Of a DNA stretch of 64,000 bases, positions 25,520 through 34,578 are shown in pieces. A program made the translations under genes and the position numbers. A model generated the notes under the pieces. It ran no database searches, was not told the DNA's origin, and saw only the letters and a list, made by a program, of their open reading frames with translations. Every line of letters begins with the position of its first letter. Position 1 is the first letter of the stretch. Location of the stretch: contig NZ_QJUO01000016.1 in NCBI RefSeq assembly GCF_004327335.1, forward strand, positions 30,641-94,640, given 5' to 3'. This DNA comes from Stutzerimonas kirkiae (GTDB lineage Bacteria > Pseudomonadota > Gammaproteobacteria > Pseudomonadales > Pseudomonadaceae).

Positions 25520-27966
25520 GGCAGGTTCTCCTGTCGTGGTTGGGAAAGGAAGGAAGCCGCCGCCGGTGCGGACGGCAGCAGGTCGGCGGCCCAGTCGAGG
25601 CCGCGATGGCGCAGCCACGCGCCCGCGAAGCCCGGAGCGCCGGTCTGCGTCAGCACGCGGTCAATGTCGCGCTGGTCTTGCGGTGTAGATGCGCCCGCGA
25701 ACGCGAGCGCGGTCGGCCCCAGATCAAGGTCGAACAGGCGATTGCCGAGACGGGATTGGTAGTAGTAGTCCCTTTTGGGCTGCGCGGTGGCGACGATCTC
25801 GATTTGCCGGCTGTTGAGGCCGAAGCCCTCGTAGATCGTGCGAATCTGCGGCTCTGTGGCCTGGGGATTGGGGAGAAAGATGCGGCTGGCGCAGCTTTCG
25901 ATGATCGCGGGTGCGATGGTCGAATCCTTGATATCGGCGAGCGACTGCGTGGCGAAGATCACCGACACGTTTTTCTTGCGCAGCGTCTTCAGCCATTGGC
26001 GGATGCGCGCGGCGAAAGACGGCTCATCGAGGAACAGCCACGCCTCATCGAGAATCAGCAGCGTGGGTGCGCCGTCGAAACGCTCATCGAAGCGGGCGAA
26101 CAGGTAGCGCAGCACCGCTTGCACCGCAGCCGGGCTGTGCATCAATTCTTCCATCTCGAAGCCCTGCACGGCGCCGAGGCCAAGACGGTCGGCGTCCGCG
26201 TCCAATAGCTTGCCGTGCGCGCCGCCGAGCACATACGGGGCGAGCGTCTGTCGCAGCGCGTTGGATTGCAGCAGCACGGAAAGCCCGGTCATCGTGCGCT
26301 GCTCCACCGGCGCGCCGGCCAGGCTGCCCAGCGCCGACCAGATCGCCGCTTTCTCGTCCGGGCCGACGGTCACGCCTTCATGCAGTAAGCGGCCTTCCAC
26401 CCATTCGGCCGCCCAGGTGCGGTAGCCCTCATGGTCGATGCGCGCGAGCGGCTGGAAGGCAATGCCGCCATCGGCGCCCAGGTCGTAGTGTTCGCCGCCC
26501 AGGCCCAGGATGGTGGCGCGCATCGAGCGACCCATGTCGAAGGCAAAGACCCGCGAGCCGAAGTAGCGGCGGAACTGCAAGACCAGCTTGGCGAGCAGGA
26601 CGGACTTGCCCATGCCGGTCGGGCCAGCGACCAGCGTGTGCCCCACGTCGCCGATGTGCAGCGACAGCCGGAACGGCGTCGCGCCATCGGTGCGGGTGAC
26701 GATCATCGGCGGGCCGTCGAGGTGGTCGTTCTTCTCCGGCCCGGCCCACACCGCTGACAGCGGCATCATGTGCGCCAGGTTCAGCGTCGAGACGATGGGC
26801 TGGCGCACGTTCGCGTAAGCGTTGCCGGGGATCGAGGACAGCCACGCATCGACGGCGTTCAGCGTTTCGGGGATGGTGACGAACCCGCGCCCCTGGATGA
26901 CGCGCTCCACCATGCGCAGCTTCTCGTCAGCCGCGCCGGCATCCGTGTCCATCACGGTGACGGTCGCCGTCAGGTAGCCGAAGGCGACCTGATCGCTGCC
27001 CAGTTCCTGCAAGGCAGCGTCGGCGTCGGCCGCCTTGTTGCTGGCGTCGGTATCGACCAGAGGCGACTCCTGCTGGAAGATGGTTTCGCGCAGCAGCGCG
27101 ACGACGTTCTTGCGCTTGGCGAACCACTGGCGGCGCAGGCGGCCCAGCTCCTTCTCCGCCTCGGATTTGTCCAGGCACAGGAAGCGCGTGCTCCAGCGGT
27201 AGGCAAAGCCCAGGCGGTTGAGGTCGTCCAGAATCCCCGGCCAGGTCGAAGTCGGAAAGCCGCGCACCGACACCACGCGCAGGTGCTGGTCACCCAGCAT
27301 CGGTGCCAGGCCACCGACCAGCGCGGAGTCGGCCAGCAGCGCGTCGATGTGGAACGGCACCTCCGGCACGGCCACCGGATAGCGCTGCGTGGACACCGTG
27401 GCGTGCAGGTAGGTCAGTGTCTCGGCGTCATCGAGCCAGGCGATTTCCGGCATCACGCCATCGAGCAAGTCGAAGACACGATCGGTTTCCGCCACGAAGG
27501 CATCGAGCCGGCCGCGCCAGTCCACGCCGTCGCCCGGCGAGTTCTCGTAGAGCAGCTTGGCCGCGCGGGCGCGCGATTCTTCGGGCGGCAGGTACGCGAG
27601 CGTCAGGTGATAGCCGCTCTCGAAGTGATGCCCCGATTCCTCGAAGGCCGCGCGGCGTTCCTCGTCCACGAGCCAGGACAGCGGTTCGGGAAAGTCGGAG
27701 TGTGGGTAATCCGCCGCCGGCCGGCGCTCGGCTTCAATGAACAAGGCCCAGCCCGAACCCAGCCGGCGCAGCGCGTTGTTGAGCCGCGCCGATGTGGCGA
27801 TCAACTCGCCGTGTGTGGCACTGTCCAGGTCGGGCCCACGAAAGCGCGCCGTGCGCTGGAAACTGCCGTCCTTGTTCAAGACGACGCCTGGCGCGATCAG
27901 CCCAGCCCACGGAAGCCAGTCGGCGAGCAAGGCCGGGCGCTGCCGGTATTCAGCAAGGTTCAGCAT
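25516..27966 (-). CDS. trbE: Conjugal transfer ATPase TrbE (VirB4-like)
   Basis: An 816-aa VirB4 ATPase. Walker A (AGPTGMGKSVLLAKL) lies near residue 450 and Walker B (PTLLILDEAWLFLDEP) further on, with a CagE/TrbE N-terminal domain before them. It powers pilus assembly and transfer at the cytoplasmic face. Full length. It lies 12 bp downstream of trbD. Confidence 0.95.
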   Translation of the reverse strand: MLNLAEYRQRPALLADWLPWAGLIAPGVVLNKDGSFQRTARFRGPDLDSATHGELIATSARLNNALRRLGSGWALFIEAERRPAADYPHSDFPEPLSWLVDEERRAAFEESGHHFESGYHLTLAYLPPEESRARAAKLLYENSPGDGVDWRGRLDAFVAETDRVFDLLDGVMPEIAWLDDAETLTYLHATVSTQRYPVAVPEVPFHIDALLADSALVGGLAPMLGDQHLRVVSVRGFPTSTWPGILDDLNRLGFAYRWSTRFLCLDKSEAEKELGRLRRQWFAKRKNVVALLRETIFQQESPLVDTDASNKAADADAALQELGSDQVAFGYLTATVTVMDTDAGAADEKLRMVERVIQGRGFVTIPETLNAVDAWLSSIPGNAYANVRQPIVSTLNLAHMMPLSAVWAGPEKNDHLDGPPMIVTRTDGATPFRLSLHIGDVGHTLVAGPTGMGKSVLLAKLVLQFRRYFGSRVFAFDMGRSMRATILGLGGEHYDLGADGGIAFQPLARIDHEGYRTWAAEWVEGRLLHEGVTVGPDEKAAIWSALGSLAGAPVEQRTMTGLSVLLQSNALRQTLAPYVLGGAHGKLLDADADRLGLGAVQGFEMEELMHSPAAVQAVLRYLFARFDERFDGAPTLLILDEAWLFLDEPSFAARIRQWLKTLRKKNVSVIFATQSLADIKDSTIAPAIIESCASRIFLPNPQATEPQIRTIYEGFGLNSRQIEIVATAQPKRDYYYQSRLGNRLFDLDLGPTALAFAGASTPQDQRDIDRVLTQTGAPGFAGAWLRHRGLDWAADLLPSAPAAASFLSQPRQENLP

Positions 27967-27978
27967 GGCGGCGTCCCC

Positions 27979-28251
27979 CTACACGTCCAGCAGCGGTTTG
28001 TGCTTGATGTGCCGGGCGAAGACCTGCATGAACTGCGGATCGACGCGCGCGCCCCAGACCGCCAGCGAATGGCCGACGATCCAGAGCACCGCACCGGGAA
28101 TCCACAGTTGCAGGCCCAGCCCGACGGCGGCGGCCAGCGTGCCGTTGGCGATCGCCACGGTGCGCGGCGCACCGCCCATCAGGATCGGCTCGGTCAGCGA
28201 GCGATGCAGCGGCACCTCGAAGCCCGCCGTGAAGGCATCCGGGGCACTCAT
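27979..28251 (-). CDS. trbD: Conjugal transfer protein TrbD (VirB3-like)
   Basis: A 90-aa protein with a VirB3-like start (VPLHRSLTEPILMGGAPR) and one or two hydrophobic segments (LGLQLWIPGAVLWIVGHSLA). It is a small inner-membrane partner of TrbE. ATGA overlap with trbC. Confidence 0.92.
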   Translation of the reverse strand: MSAPDAFTAGFEVPLHRSLTEPILMGGAPRTVAIANGTLAAAVGLGLQLWIPGAVLWIVGHSLAVWGARVDPQFMQVFARHIKHKPLLDV

Positions 28252-28631
28252 ACGACCGCCCCGCCGGAGAACGAGAAGAACGACAGGAAGAACGAGGACG
28301 CGGCGAACGCGATGGACAGGCCGAACACGATCTGGATCAGCTTGCGGAAGCCGCCGCTGGTATCGCCGAAGGCCAGGGCCAGGCCGGTGGAAATGATGAT
28401 GATGACCGCGACGATGCGCGCCACCGGCCCCTGGATGGATTCGAGGATCGAGGTCAGCGGGCCTTCCCAGGGCATCGAGGAACCGGAGGCCTGCGCGGTG
28501 CCGGCCATCATCAGCATGATGGCGGCCAGCAGCAGGCCGTGCTGCGCCGGCGCGGCCAGGCGCCGCAGGCGCGCGAAGGCCGAAGCCGGATTTACGGAAA
28601 TGCGGAAAGCATGAATGTGCATCTGCGTCAT
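28248..28631 (-). CDS. trbC: Conjugal transfer prepilin TrbC (VirB2-like)
   Basis: A 127-aa prepilin with a long signal (AAPAQHGLLLAAIMLMMAG, TAQA) and two hydrophobic segments (VARIVAVIIIISTGLALAFG and LIQIVFGLSIAFAASSFFLS). It is the major conjugative pilus subunit in the inner membrane before assembly. It overlaps trbB by 4 nt. Confidence 0.92.
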   Translation of the reverse strand: MTQMHIHAFRISVNPASAFARLRRLAAPAQHGLLLAAIMLMMAGTAQASGSSMPWEGPLTSILESIQGPVARIVAVIIIISTGLALAFGDTSGGFRKLIQIVFGLSIAFAASSFFLSFFSFSGGAVV

Positions 28632-29674
28632 GGCAGTTCTCCAGAGGGTTCAGGGGACGGGGAAGGAACTGGCGGCAGCTCGGGAAACGGCGTTTCCAGC
28701 GCATCCGCCATGCGATAGCCCACGCCGTCGAAGCCGACGACGCGGGCGATGCTTTCGACGTGGCGCTTGCGGCCACGCCCGGCGATGTGGATGACGACGT
28801 TGATGGCCTCGGCGATCAACGCGCGCGGCGGATTCACCGCCACTTCAAGAATCAGTTGTTCCAGGCGCAGCAGCGCGCCCAAGGCGGAACCGGCGTGAAT
28901 CGTGGCGATGCCACCGGGGTGGCCGGTGCCCCACACCTTGATGAGATCCAGCGCCTCGCCGCCGCGCACCTCGCCGACGATCACGCGGTCGGGGCGCAGG
29001 CGTATCGTGGCGCGCACCAGTTCCTGCATCGACACCACGCCCGCGCGTGTGCGCAGCGGCACATGGTCGCGGGCCGCGCATTGCAGCTCGATGGTGTCTT
29101 CGAGCACCAGCACGCGATCGCCGGTGGCTGCGATCTCGGCCAGCAGTGCATTGGCGAGCGTGGTCTTGCCGGTACTGGTGCCGCCGGCGATCAGGATGTT
29201 CTGCCGCTCGCGCACGGCGCGGCGCAGGAAGTCCGCCTGGCCGGCAGTCAGGATGCCGTCGGCCACATAGCGATCCAGGCCGATGATGCTCACGGCCCGC
29301 TTGCGCAGCGCGAACGCCGGCCCCGGTGCAGCCGGCGGCAAGATGCCCTCGAAGCGTTCGCCCGTTTCGGGCAGCTCGGCGGTCAGCAGCGGCTGGCCGC
29401 GATGCACTTCCGCGCCGACGTGGGCCGCGACCAGGCGGATGATGCGTTCGCCATCGGCTTCGGGCAGTTCGACGCCCAGCGGTGCGCGGCCCGACGACAG
29501 CCGATCGACCCATAGGGTGCGGTCGGGGTTGAGCATGATTTCCACCACGTCCGGGTCTTCCAGCGCGGCGGCGATCAACGGCCCCATTGCTGTTCGCAGC
29601 ATCTGGATGCGGCGATCCAGCGAAGTCGCGGCCGACGAACGCGGCTCGGGCGGGATCTGCGGAACGGCGCTCAT
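28628..29674 (-). CDS. trbB: Conjugal transfer ATPase TrbB (VirB11-like)
   Basis: A 348-aa hexameric traffic ATPase. Walker A GGTSTGKT is at residues 164-171; the Asp box and Walker B region follow (VLVLEDTIELQCAARDHVPL and RPDRVIVGEVRGGEALDLIK). First gene of trbBCDEJ-LFGI; ATGA overlap with the RHH gene upstream. Confidence 0.95.
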   Translation of the reverse strand: MSAVPQIPPEPRSSAATSLDRRIQMLRTAMGPLIAAALEDPDVVEIMLNPDRTLWVDRLSSGRAPLGVELPEADGERIIRLVAAHVGAEVHRGQPLLTAELPETGERFEGILPPAAPGPAFALRKRAVSIIGLDRYVADGILTAGQADFLRRAVRERQNILIAGGTSTGKTTLANALLAEIAATGDRVLVLEDTIELQCAARDHVPLRTRAGVVSMQELVRATIRLRPDRVIVGEVRGGEALDLIKVWGTGHPGGIATIHAGSALGALLRLEQLILEVAVNPPRALIAEAINVVIHIAGRGRKRHVESIARVVGFDGVGYRMADALETPFPELPPVPSPSPEPSGELP

Positions 29675-30135
29675 GAGGCACGCTCCTGCGCTTCGACCTG
29701 GGCCGCCGCGTCATCCATTCGCATCGGATCGGGATGCAGTTCTTCCACCACGTCGCGCACAAGGCTGCGGCCGCGCAGCAGGTGGCGGCCGAGTTGTTCG
29801 ACGAACTGCTCGAAGCGTGCCTTGCCCTGGGCACGGGCGGCTTCCTGATGTGCCTCGGGCACGGGTGTACTGACGGTCAGGAAGTAGCGGACGAACAGCG
29901 CCAGCGTTTCGATCTGGATGTTCTGGTCGCGCTCCAGGCGCTCGGTCTGGCGCGACAGCCGATCCAGCCGCTTGGCGATGGCCGCCTCGCGCTGGTCGCC
30001 CGCGTCCGGCGACAACCATGACGCCAGCGCCGCCGCGACGATGCTGGATTTCGACACGCCTTTCTTGGCGGCCAATTCGTCCAGGCGTTTGGCGTGCTCG
30101 GGCTGGATGAACAGATTGAGGCGGTATTGGCTCAT
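29671..30135 (-). CDS. CopG/ribbon-helix-helix protein between traG and trbB
   Basis: A 154-aa protein. The N-terminal RHH (YRLNLFIQPEHAKRLDELAA, with KKGVSKSSIVAAAL) suggests DNA binding; the rest is helical and coiled-coil-like. This gene is a constant companion of traG-trbB in the Tn4371-like family and may regulate the transfer operon or aid relaxosome docking (inference). It overlaps both neighbours by 4 nt. Confidence 0.85.
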   Translation of the reverse strand: MSQYRLNLFIQPEHAKRLDELAAKKGVSKSSIVAAALASWLSPDAGDQREAAIAKRLDRLSRQTERLERDQNIQIETLALFVRYFLTVSTPVPEAHQEAARAQGKARFEQFVEQLGRHLLRGRSLVRDVVEELHPDPMRMDDAAAQVEAQERAS

Positions 30136-32129
30136 AGGTCGATTCCGTCGTTGGGGTTCAGCGATGCCAGCCGGGCCGTGCGCTGCATCGCGGGGTCGAG
30201 CTGGCCGGGAAGCGGCAGCGGCAGGTCGTCGTCATCGAGCAGCGCAAGGTCGGTCGCGTGCGCGTCCGGTTCGGGGTCGTAGGCGACGGTTTCGGAGAGT
30301 TCGGGCTGACGGCGCGGGCCGCCGTCGTCGGCGCCGCCAAGGTCATCGACGAATGCCGTGGCTGGCGCGGCGGGTACGGCGGGAATCGCCAGGCCGCTCC
30401 AGTCGTCGGGTCGGGTCGGCGGCGCATCGGCATAGCGCCCGGCTGCGAGGTTGGGCGGCGACAACACGCGCTGCTTGAAGTTGGCGTCGGCGTAGTAGCG
30501 CAGCTTCTTCGCCTTGATCGGCGGCAGGCTGGACACCATCACCACCGATTCGTCGGGCGGAAGCTGCATCACCTCGCCGGGGGTCAACAGCGGTCGGGCC
30601 GTCTCCTGCCGCGACACCATGAGATGCCCGAGCCACGGCGCAAGCCGATGACCGGCGTAGTTGCGTTGTGCGCGCAGTTCGGTGGCGGTGCCGAGCGTTT
30701 CGGAAATGCGTTTCGCGGTACGTTCGTCGTTGGTGGCGAACGTCACCCGGACGTGGCAGTTGTCGAGGATGGAATGGTTCTGCCCATACGCCTTGTCGAT
30801 CTGATTGAGCGACTGCGCGATGAGGAAGCTGCGGATGCCGTAGCCGGCCATGAACGCCAGCGCCGTCTCGAAAAAGTCGAGGCGGCCGAGCGCGGGGAAC
30901 TCGTCGAGCATCAGCAGCAGCTTGTGGCGGCGCTGGATGCCGTCGCTGCCGTCGAGTGATTCCGTGAGTCGCCGCCCGAGCTGGTTGAGGATCAGCCGGA
31001 TCAGCGGCTTGGTACGGCTGATGTCCGAGGGCGGCACCACGAGATACAGCGACACCGGATGCTCGGCGGAAATCAGGTCGGCGATGCGCCAGTCGCAGCG
31101 CGAGGTCACTTCGGCCACCGTGGGATCGCGGTACAGGCCGAGGAACGACATGGCGGTGCTCAACACGCCGGAGCGTTCGTTGTCCGACTTGTTGAGCACT
31201 TCACGCGCAGCGGATGCGACGACGGGATGCGGCGCATCGCCCAGGTGCTTCGTCGTCATCATCCGGTGCAGCGTCAGCTCGAACGGGCACGCCGGATCGG
31301 ACAGGAAATTCGCCACCCCGCGCAGGGTTTTGTCGGTGCCGGCATAGAGCACATGCAGGATGGCGCCGACCAGCATCGCGTGACTGGTCTTTTCCCAATG
31401 GTTCCTGCGTTCGAGCGCACCATCGGGATCGACCAGAATGTCCGCCACGTTCTGCACGTCGCGCACTTCATGCGCGCCGCGCCGAACTTCCAGCAGCGGG
31501 TTGTAGGCTGCCGACTTCGCATCGGTGGGGTTGAACAGCAGGCAATGGCTGAACCGCGAGCGCCAGCCTGCGGTGAGTGTCCAGTTTTCTCCTTTGATGT
31601 CGTGGACGACGACGGATGCAGGCCAGCTCAATAAGGTCGGCACGACCAGGCCGACGCCTTTGCCGCTGCGGGTCGGCGCAAAGGTCAAGACGTGTTCCGG
31701 GCCTTCGTGGCGCAGGTACTGGTCGCGATGCAGGCCGAGGAAGACTCCGGCCGGCTGGGTCAGCCCAGCCTTGCGGATGTCGGCGGTATCAGCCCAGCGC
31801 GCCGAACCGTAGGTTGTGACGAGGCGCGACTGTCGCGAGCGCCATACCGACATGGCGATGGCGACCACTACGGCCAGAAGGCCGCTGCCGCCCGCAATCG
31901 CGCCGCCTATGTCGAAGACGTGCGGCGCGTAGGCATCGAAGAAGAACCACCATTCAAACAGCCGCCAGGGGTGATAGACCGGCGTGCCATGGAAGTCGAA
32001 CCAGGGCGAGCCAAGGCGTACTTGATGTCCGAGGGCGGCCGCTGTCCATTGCGTTGCACTCCATACGCCGGCGATCACGATGCTGAAAACAGCGACGATC
32101 TGCCCGAACAGCACGCCCTGACCTTGCAT
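30132..32129 (-). CDS. traG: Type IV coupling protein TraG/VirD4
   Basis: A 665-aa coupling ATPase. N-terminal TM segments (FSIVIAGVWSATQW; IGGAIAGGSGLLAVVVAIAM), Walker A TRSGKGVGLVVP near residue 155 and Walker B LLLMLDEFPALG near residue 408. It recruits the relaxase-DNA complex to the T4SS. Its stop overlaps the RHH gene start. A nested inverted repeat lies just upstream at 32155-32206. Confidence 0.95.
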   Translation of the reverse strand: MQGQGVLFGQIVAVFSIVIAGVWSATQWTAAALGHQVRLGSPWFDFHGTPVYHPWRLFEWWFFFDAYAPHVFDIGGAIAGGSGLLAVVVAIAMSVWRSRQSRLVTTYGSARWADTADIRKAGLTQPAGVFLGLHRDQYLRHEGPEHVLTFAPTRSGKGVGLVVPTLLSWPASVVVHDIKGENWTLTAGWRSRFSHCLLFNPTDAKSAAYNPLLEVRRGAHEVRDVQNVADILVDPDGALERRNHWEKTSHAMLVGAILHVLYAGTDKTLRGVANFLSDPACPFELTLHRMMTTKHLGDAPHPVVASAAREVLNKSDNERSGVLSTAMSFLGLYRDPTVAEVTSRCDWRIADLISAEHPVSLYLVVPPSDISRTKPLIRLILNQLGRRLTESLDGSDGIQRRHKLLLMLDEFPALGRLDFFETALAFMAGYGIRSFLIAQSLNQIDKAYGQNHSILDNCHVRVTFATNDERTAKRISETLGTATELRAQRNYAGHRLAPWLGHLMVSRQETARPLLTPGEVMQLPPDESVVMVSSLPPIKAKKLRYYADANFKQRVLSPPNLAAGRYADAPPTRPDDWSGLAIPAVPAAPATAFVDDLGGADDGGPRRQPELSETVAYDPEPDAHATDLALLDDDDLPLPLPGQLDPAMQRTARLASLNPNDGIDL

Positions 32130-32154
32130 GACTGGCCTCCGATTTTCCCTGCGC

Positions 32155-32206
32155 TGATTCCTCGCTCACACGCGGCACAAGGACGTGCCGCATAGCGCGA
32201 GGATCA
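32155..32206. repeat. Nested inverted repeats upstream of traG
   Basis: Outer arms CCTCGC/GCGAGG, extended by TGAT/ATCA with one bulged T, enclose a second perfect 7-bp stem GCGGCAC/GTGCCGC. It lies in the 235-bp gap between eexN (stop 32365) and traG (start 32129). It could be a terminator for the LysR-eexN transcript or a regulator site for traG. Confidence 0.55.
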
Positions 32207-32364
32207 GTGCCGGGTCGGTGCCGGTCAAAGACCGTTATCGGAAGAAAGGTCGAGTAAAAAGCAAGATTTCGCGCGGGAGCGCAGGCAGAGAAAACGCCGC
32301 AAGCGATGGCGCGTTGCGGCGTGTCGAGCAAGAAATCGGAAGTTTCGTGGCGAAGCGCCTACGA

Positions 32365-32628
32365 TCAGAACTTGGGCGGATTCTCCGGCGGCGTATAGGG
32401 CACCGTGCCGTCGCCATAGAACCGCTTGCGTGTGGCCTCGGCGACTCGGTTGCATAGCTCGTCGCCCAGCTTCGCGCGTTCGACTCTACATTGTTGGCGC
32501 AGCTCTTTAAGCCGCTCGGGGTTGGATGCCAGTTCTTCGACGGTCGGCAGGTTTGCCTGTCGAGGTGTTTCGGACTGGCCGCAGGCCGTCAGCGCTACCG
32601 CCAGCAGAAACGGGATGGTCTTCTTCAT
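32365..32628 (-). CDS. EexN-family lipoprotein
   Basis: An 87-aa lipoprotein (ALTACGQSE lipobox) with EexN-type signature ERLKELRQQCRVERAKLGDE, then ATRKRFYGDGTVPYTPPENP. Entry-exclusion function is the family assignment. It overlaps the LysR stop by 4 nt. It shares its central block with the trbK-like protein at 24441, so the ICE carries two related lipoproteins. Confidence 0.82.
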   Translation of the reverse strand: MKKTIPFLLAVALTACGQSETPRQANLPTVEELASNPERLKELRQQCRVERAKLGDELCNRVAEATRKRFYGDGTVPYTPPENPPKF

Positions 32629-33569
32629 GGCTTGGGTTCCTCTGCACTATCGGGATGACCGCCCGATGCCGGCCTGTTGGCTTCGGGAGATTCGATGGCC
32701 TGCACCCGTTCGATGAAGTGCGCCAGCGTCTCCGACGGCTCGCCTATCGGACGCAGCAAATAGGTGGTGAGCAACGGCGAACGTCCCGCCAGAGGCCGGG
32801 CCACCACGCCTGACTCCCGGCTGGCGGCGATGTGGGGCGCGCCAGTGAAACCGAGAGCGAAACCTGCTGATACCAGCGCCATCATCAGGTCGCATGAGGC
32901 CACCCGCTCGGCCACCAGTGGCTCCATGTCCACTTGGCGCAACACGCGCTCGATTTGCCGTGCATGGCCCTCGCACACCTGCGGGTCGCACAGTACCAGC
33001 GGAAAGCGCAGCACTTCCTCCAGAGGAATCCGCTTGTACTTGAGCAAGTCATGCCGTGCTGGCACCGCCACCATCAATGGATCGCTCCAAACCGCTTCTG
33101 CCACGATGCCATCGCCGACCTCATCAGACTGGGCGAAGCCCACGTCGTAAAGGTCGTCGTGCAGCCCCTTGATCTGCTGCGACAGCGGCACCTCGAATAA
33201 CCGGATCTCGACTTCCGGCTCCTCCTGCCGACACAGCGCCAGCAAGGCCGGCAGGCGCGATGGCGTGATTCCGTCAGACAATGCAACGCGCAACTGGCGG
33301 TGAAAGCCGTTGGCGGCTGCTTTCACGCTGTCGCGAGCCTGCTGCAAGGCGGCGAATACGCGCGGAACGTGCTCCAGGAAAAGCGCGCCCGCGCGAGTCA
33401 GCCGTGTGCTGCGCGTGGTGCGGGCGAACAGCACTACGCCCAGTTCTTCTTCGAGTTCCTTGATGGCGCGCGACAGCGGCGACTGCTCGATGTGCAGCCG
33501 CTCGGCCGCGCGGGCGAAGTGCAGTTCTTCTGCGACGGCAAGGAAGCAACGAAGATGGCGTATATCCAT
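32625..33569 (-). CDS. traR: LysR-family regulator at the traG side of the cargo site
   Basis: A 314-aa LysR regulator: N-terminal wHTH (MDIRHLRCFLAVAEELHFAR, AAERLHIEQSPLSRAI) and a periplasmic-binding-like effector domain. In Tn4371-type ICEs a LysR gene called traR precedes traG, and this gene holds that position; the symbol is from position only. It likely controls transfer or cargo. Upstream 90 bp separate it from the first cargo gene, co-oriented. Confidence 0.85.
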   Translation of the reverse strand: MDIRHLRCFLAVAEELHFARAAERLHIEQSPLSRAIKELEEELGVVLFARTTRSTRLTRAGALFLEHVPRVFAALQQARDSVKAAANGFHRQLRVALSDGITPSRLPALLALCRQEEPEVEIRLFEVPLSQQIKGLHDDLYDVGFAQSDEVGDGIVAEAVWSDPLMVAVPARHDLLKYKRIPLEEVLRFPLVLCDPQVCEGHARQIERVLRQVDMEPLVAERVASCDLMMALVSAGFALGFTGAPHIAASRESGVVARPLAGRSPLLTTYLLRPIGEPSETLAHFIERVQAIESPEANRPASGGHPDSAEEPKP

Positions 33570-33659
33570 AGCTATCCTTTTCGCCTGCCTCCATTTTCGG
33601 AATACAGAAAGGCGCTTGCTGCATGCGTCCGTTGGACAGGCACATCCGGCTGAATCTGG

Positions 33660-34547
33660 TTATTGGTCGTCATGGTTTCGTTCGCTCTGTTGACGGCGCA
33701 GCCACTGCTCAAGCGTCAGAAGGCCGGGTTGATCCGCCCTGAGCCTGGGGATGTCCGCGCGGTAGCCATCGGTTGCGAACCACTCGATCATCTTCAGGAC
33801 GTCGCCGGGCACGCGCCGAAGCAACACGTGCGGCAGCGCAAAAGGAAGGCCGGGGAACCATCCGCAGGCTTTGAAGGCCGCGACGACCTGCCCATGGGTG
33901 AGTTCGTCGCCGGCGATCTCTTGCGCCCTGCCGATGAACGCCGCGGGCTCGGCGAATGCACGCACGACCCAGGCGCCGATGTCCTCGGTGGCGATCATCT
34001 GCAATGGCTTGTCCCGTGGTACGTAGCGCCGTAGCAATGCCATCAGCACGATGCGCATGGGCAGCCTGGCGAAGTTGTCCATGAAGAACGAGGGGCGGAC
34101 CACGGTGGCCGGCAATCCACTGCGTGCCAGGTACTGCTCGACCGCCCATTTGCTTTCGAAATGGGGCACACCCGATTGCCGCTCCGCACCGCCAACCGAG
34201 GCGTAGATGAAATGCCCGACGCCAGCGGCGCTTGCCGCATCGACGACGGCGGCGCCCTGCCTCAATTCCGTTTCCGGACCGCCGTTGGCCGGTTGCATGG
34301 CGTAGACGCCGTTGGCCCCCGCGAAGGCGGCGGACAGGGATTCGGGTCGATCCAGATCGCCGGGGACCACTTCGATGCCGTGGCCGCTCAGGCGTGTGGC
34401 GGCCGGCGAAGCCGGGTTGCGGACCACCGCGCGTACCTGCCAGCGTCCGTCCGCCGCGAGCGCGCGGGCAACCGCGCCTCCCTGCTGGCCGGTCGCGCCG
34501 ATGACCACGATGATGCCGGCGTCGCGCTCCGGATTGGGTACCGTCAT
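33660..34547 (-). CDS. NmrA-like NAD(P)-binding oxidoreductase/sensor
   Basis: A 295-aa atypical SDR with N-terminal Rossmann loop VVIGATGQQGGAVARAL and NmrA-type SVGGAERQSGVPHFESKWAV. Such proteins are NAD(P)-binding sensors or quinone-reductase-like enzymes. Start at 34547 follows GAGGAG; the upstream in-frame extension lacks one. Last gene of the divergent redox cargo cluster. Confidence 0.85.
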   Translation of the reverse strand: MTVPNPERDAGIIVVIGATGQQGGAVARALAADGRWQVRAVVRNPASPAATRLSGHGIEVVPGDLDRPESLSAAFAGANGVYAMQPANGGPETELRQGAAVVDAASAAGVGHFIYASVGGAERQSGVPHFESKWAVEQYLARSGLPATVVRPSFFMDNFARLPMRIVLMALLRRYVPRDKPLQMIATEDIGAWVVRAFAEPAAFIGRAQEIAGDELTHGQVVAAFKACGWFPGLPFALPHVLLRRVPGDVLKMIEWFATDGYRADIPRLRADQPGLLTLEQWLRRQQSERNHDDQ

Positions 34548-34578
34548 GTCGCCGCTCCTCGATGGGAATCGTGTTCGT

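Noticed and set aside
26770..28614. 614-aa plus-strand frame opposite trbE/trbC
   Set aside because: Antisense shadow of the well-supported trb genes.
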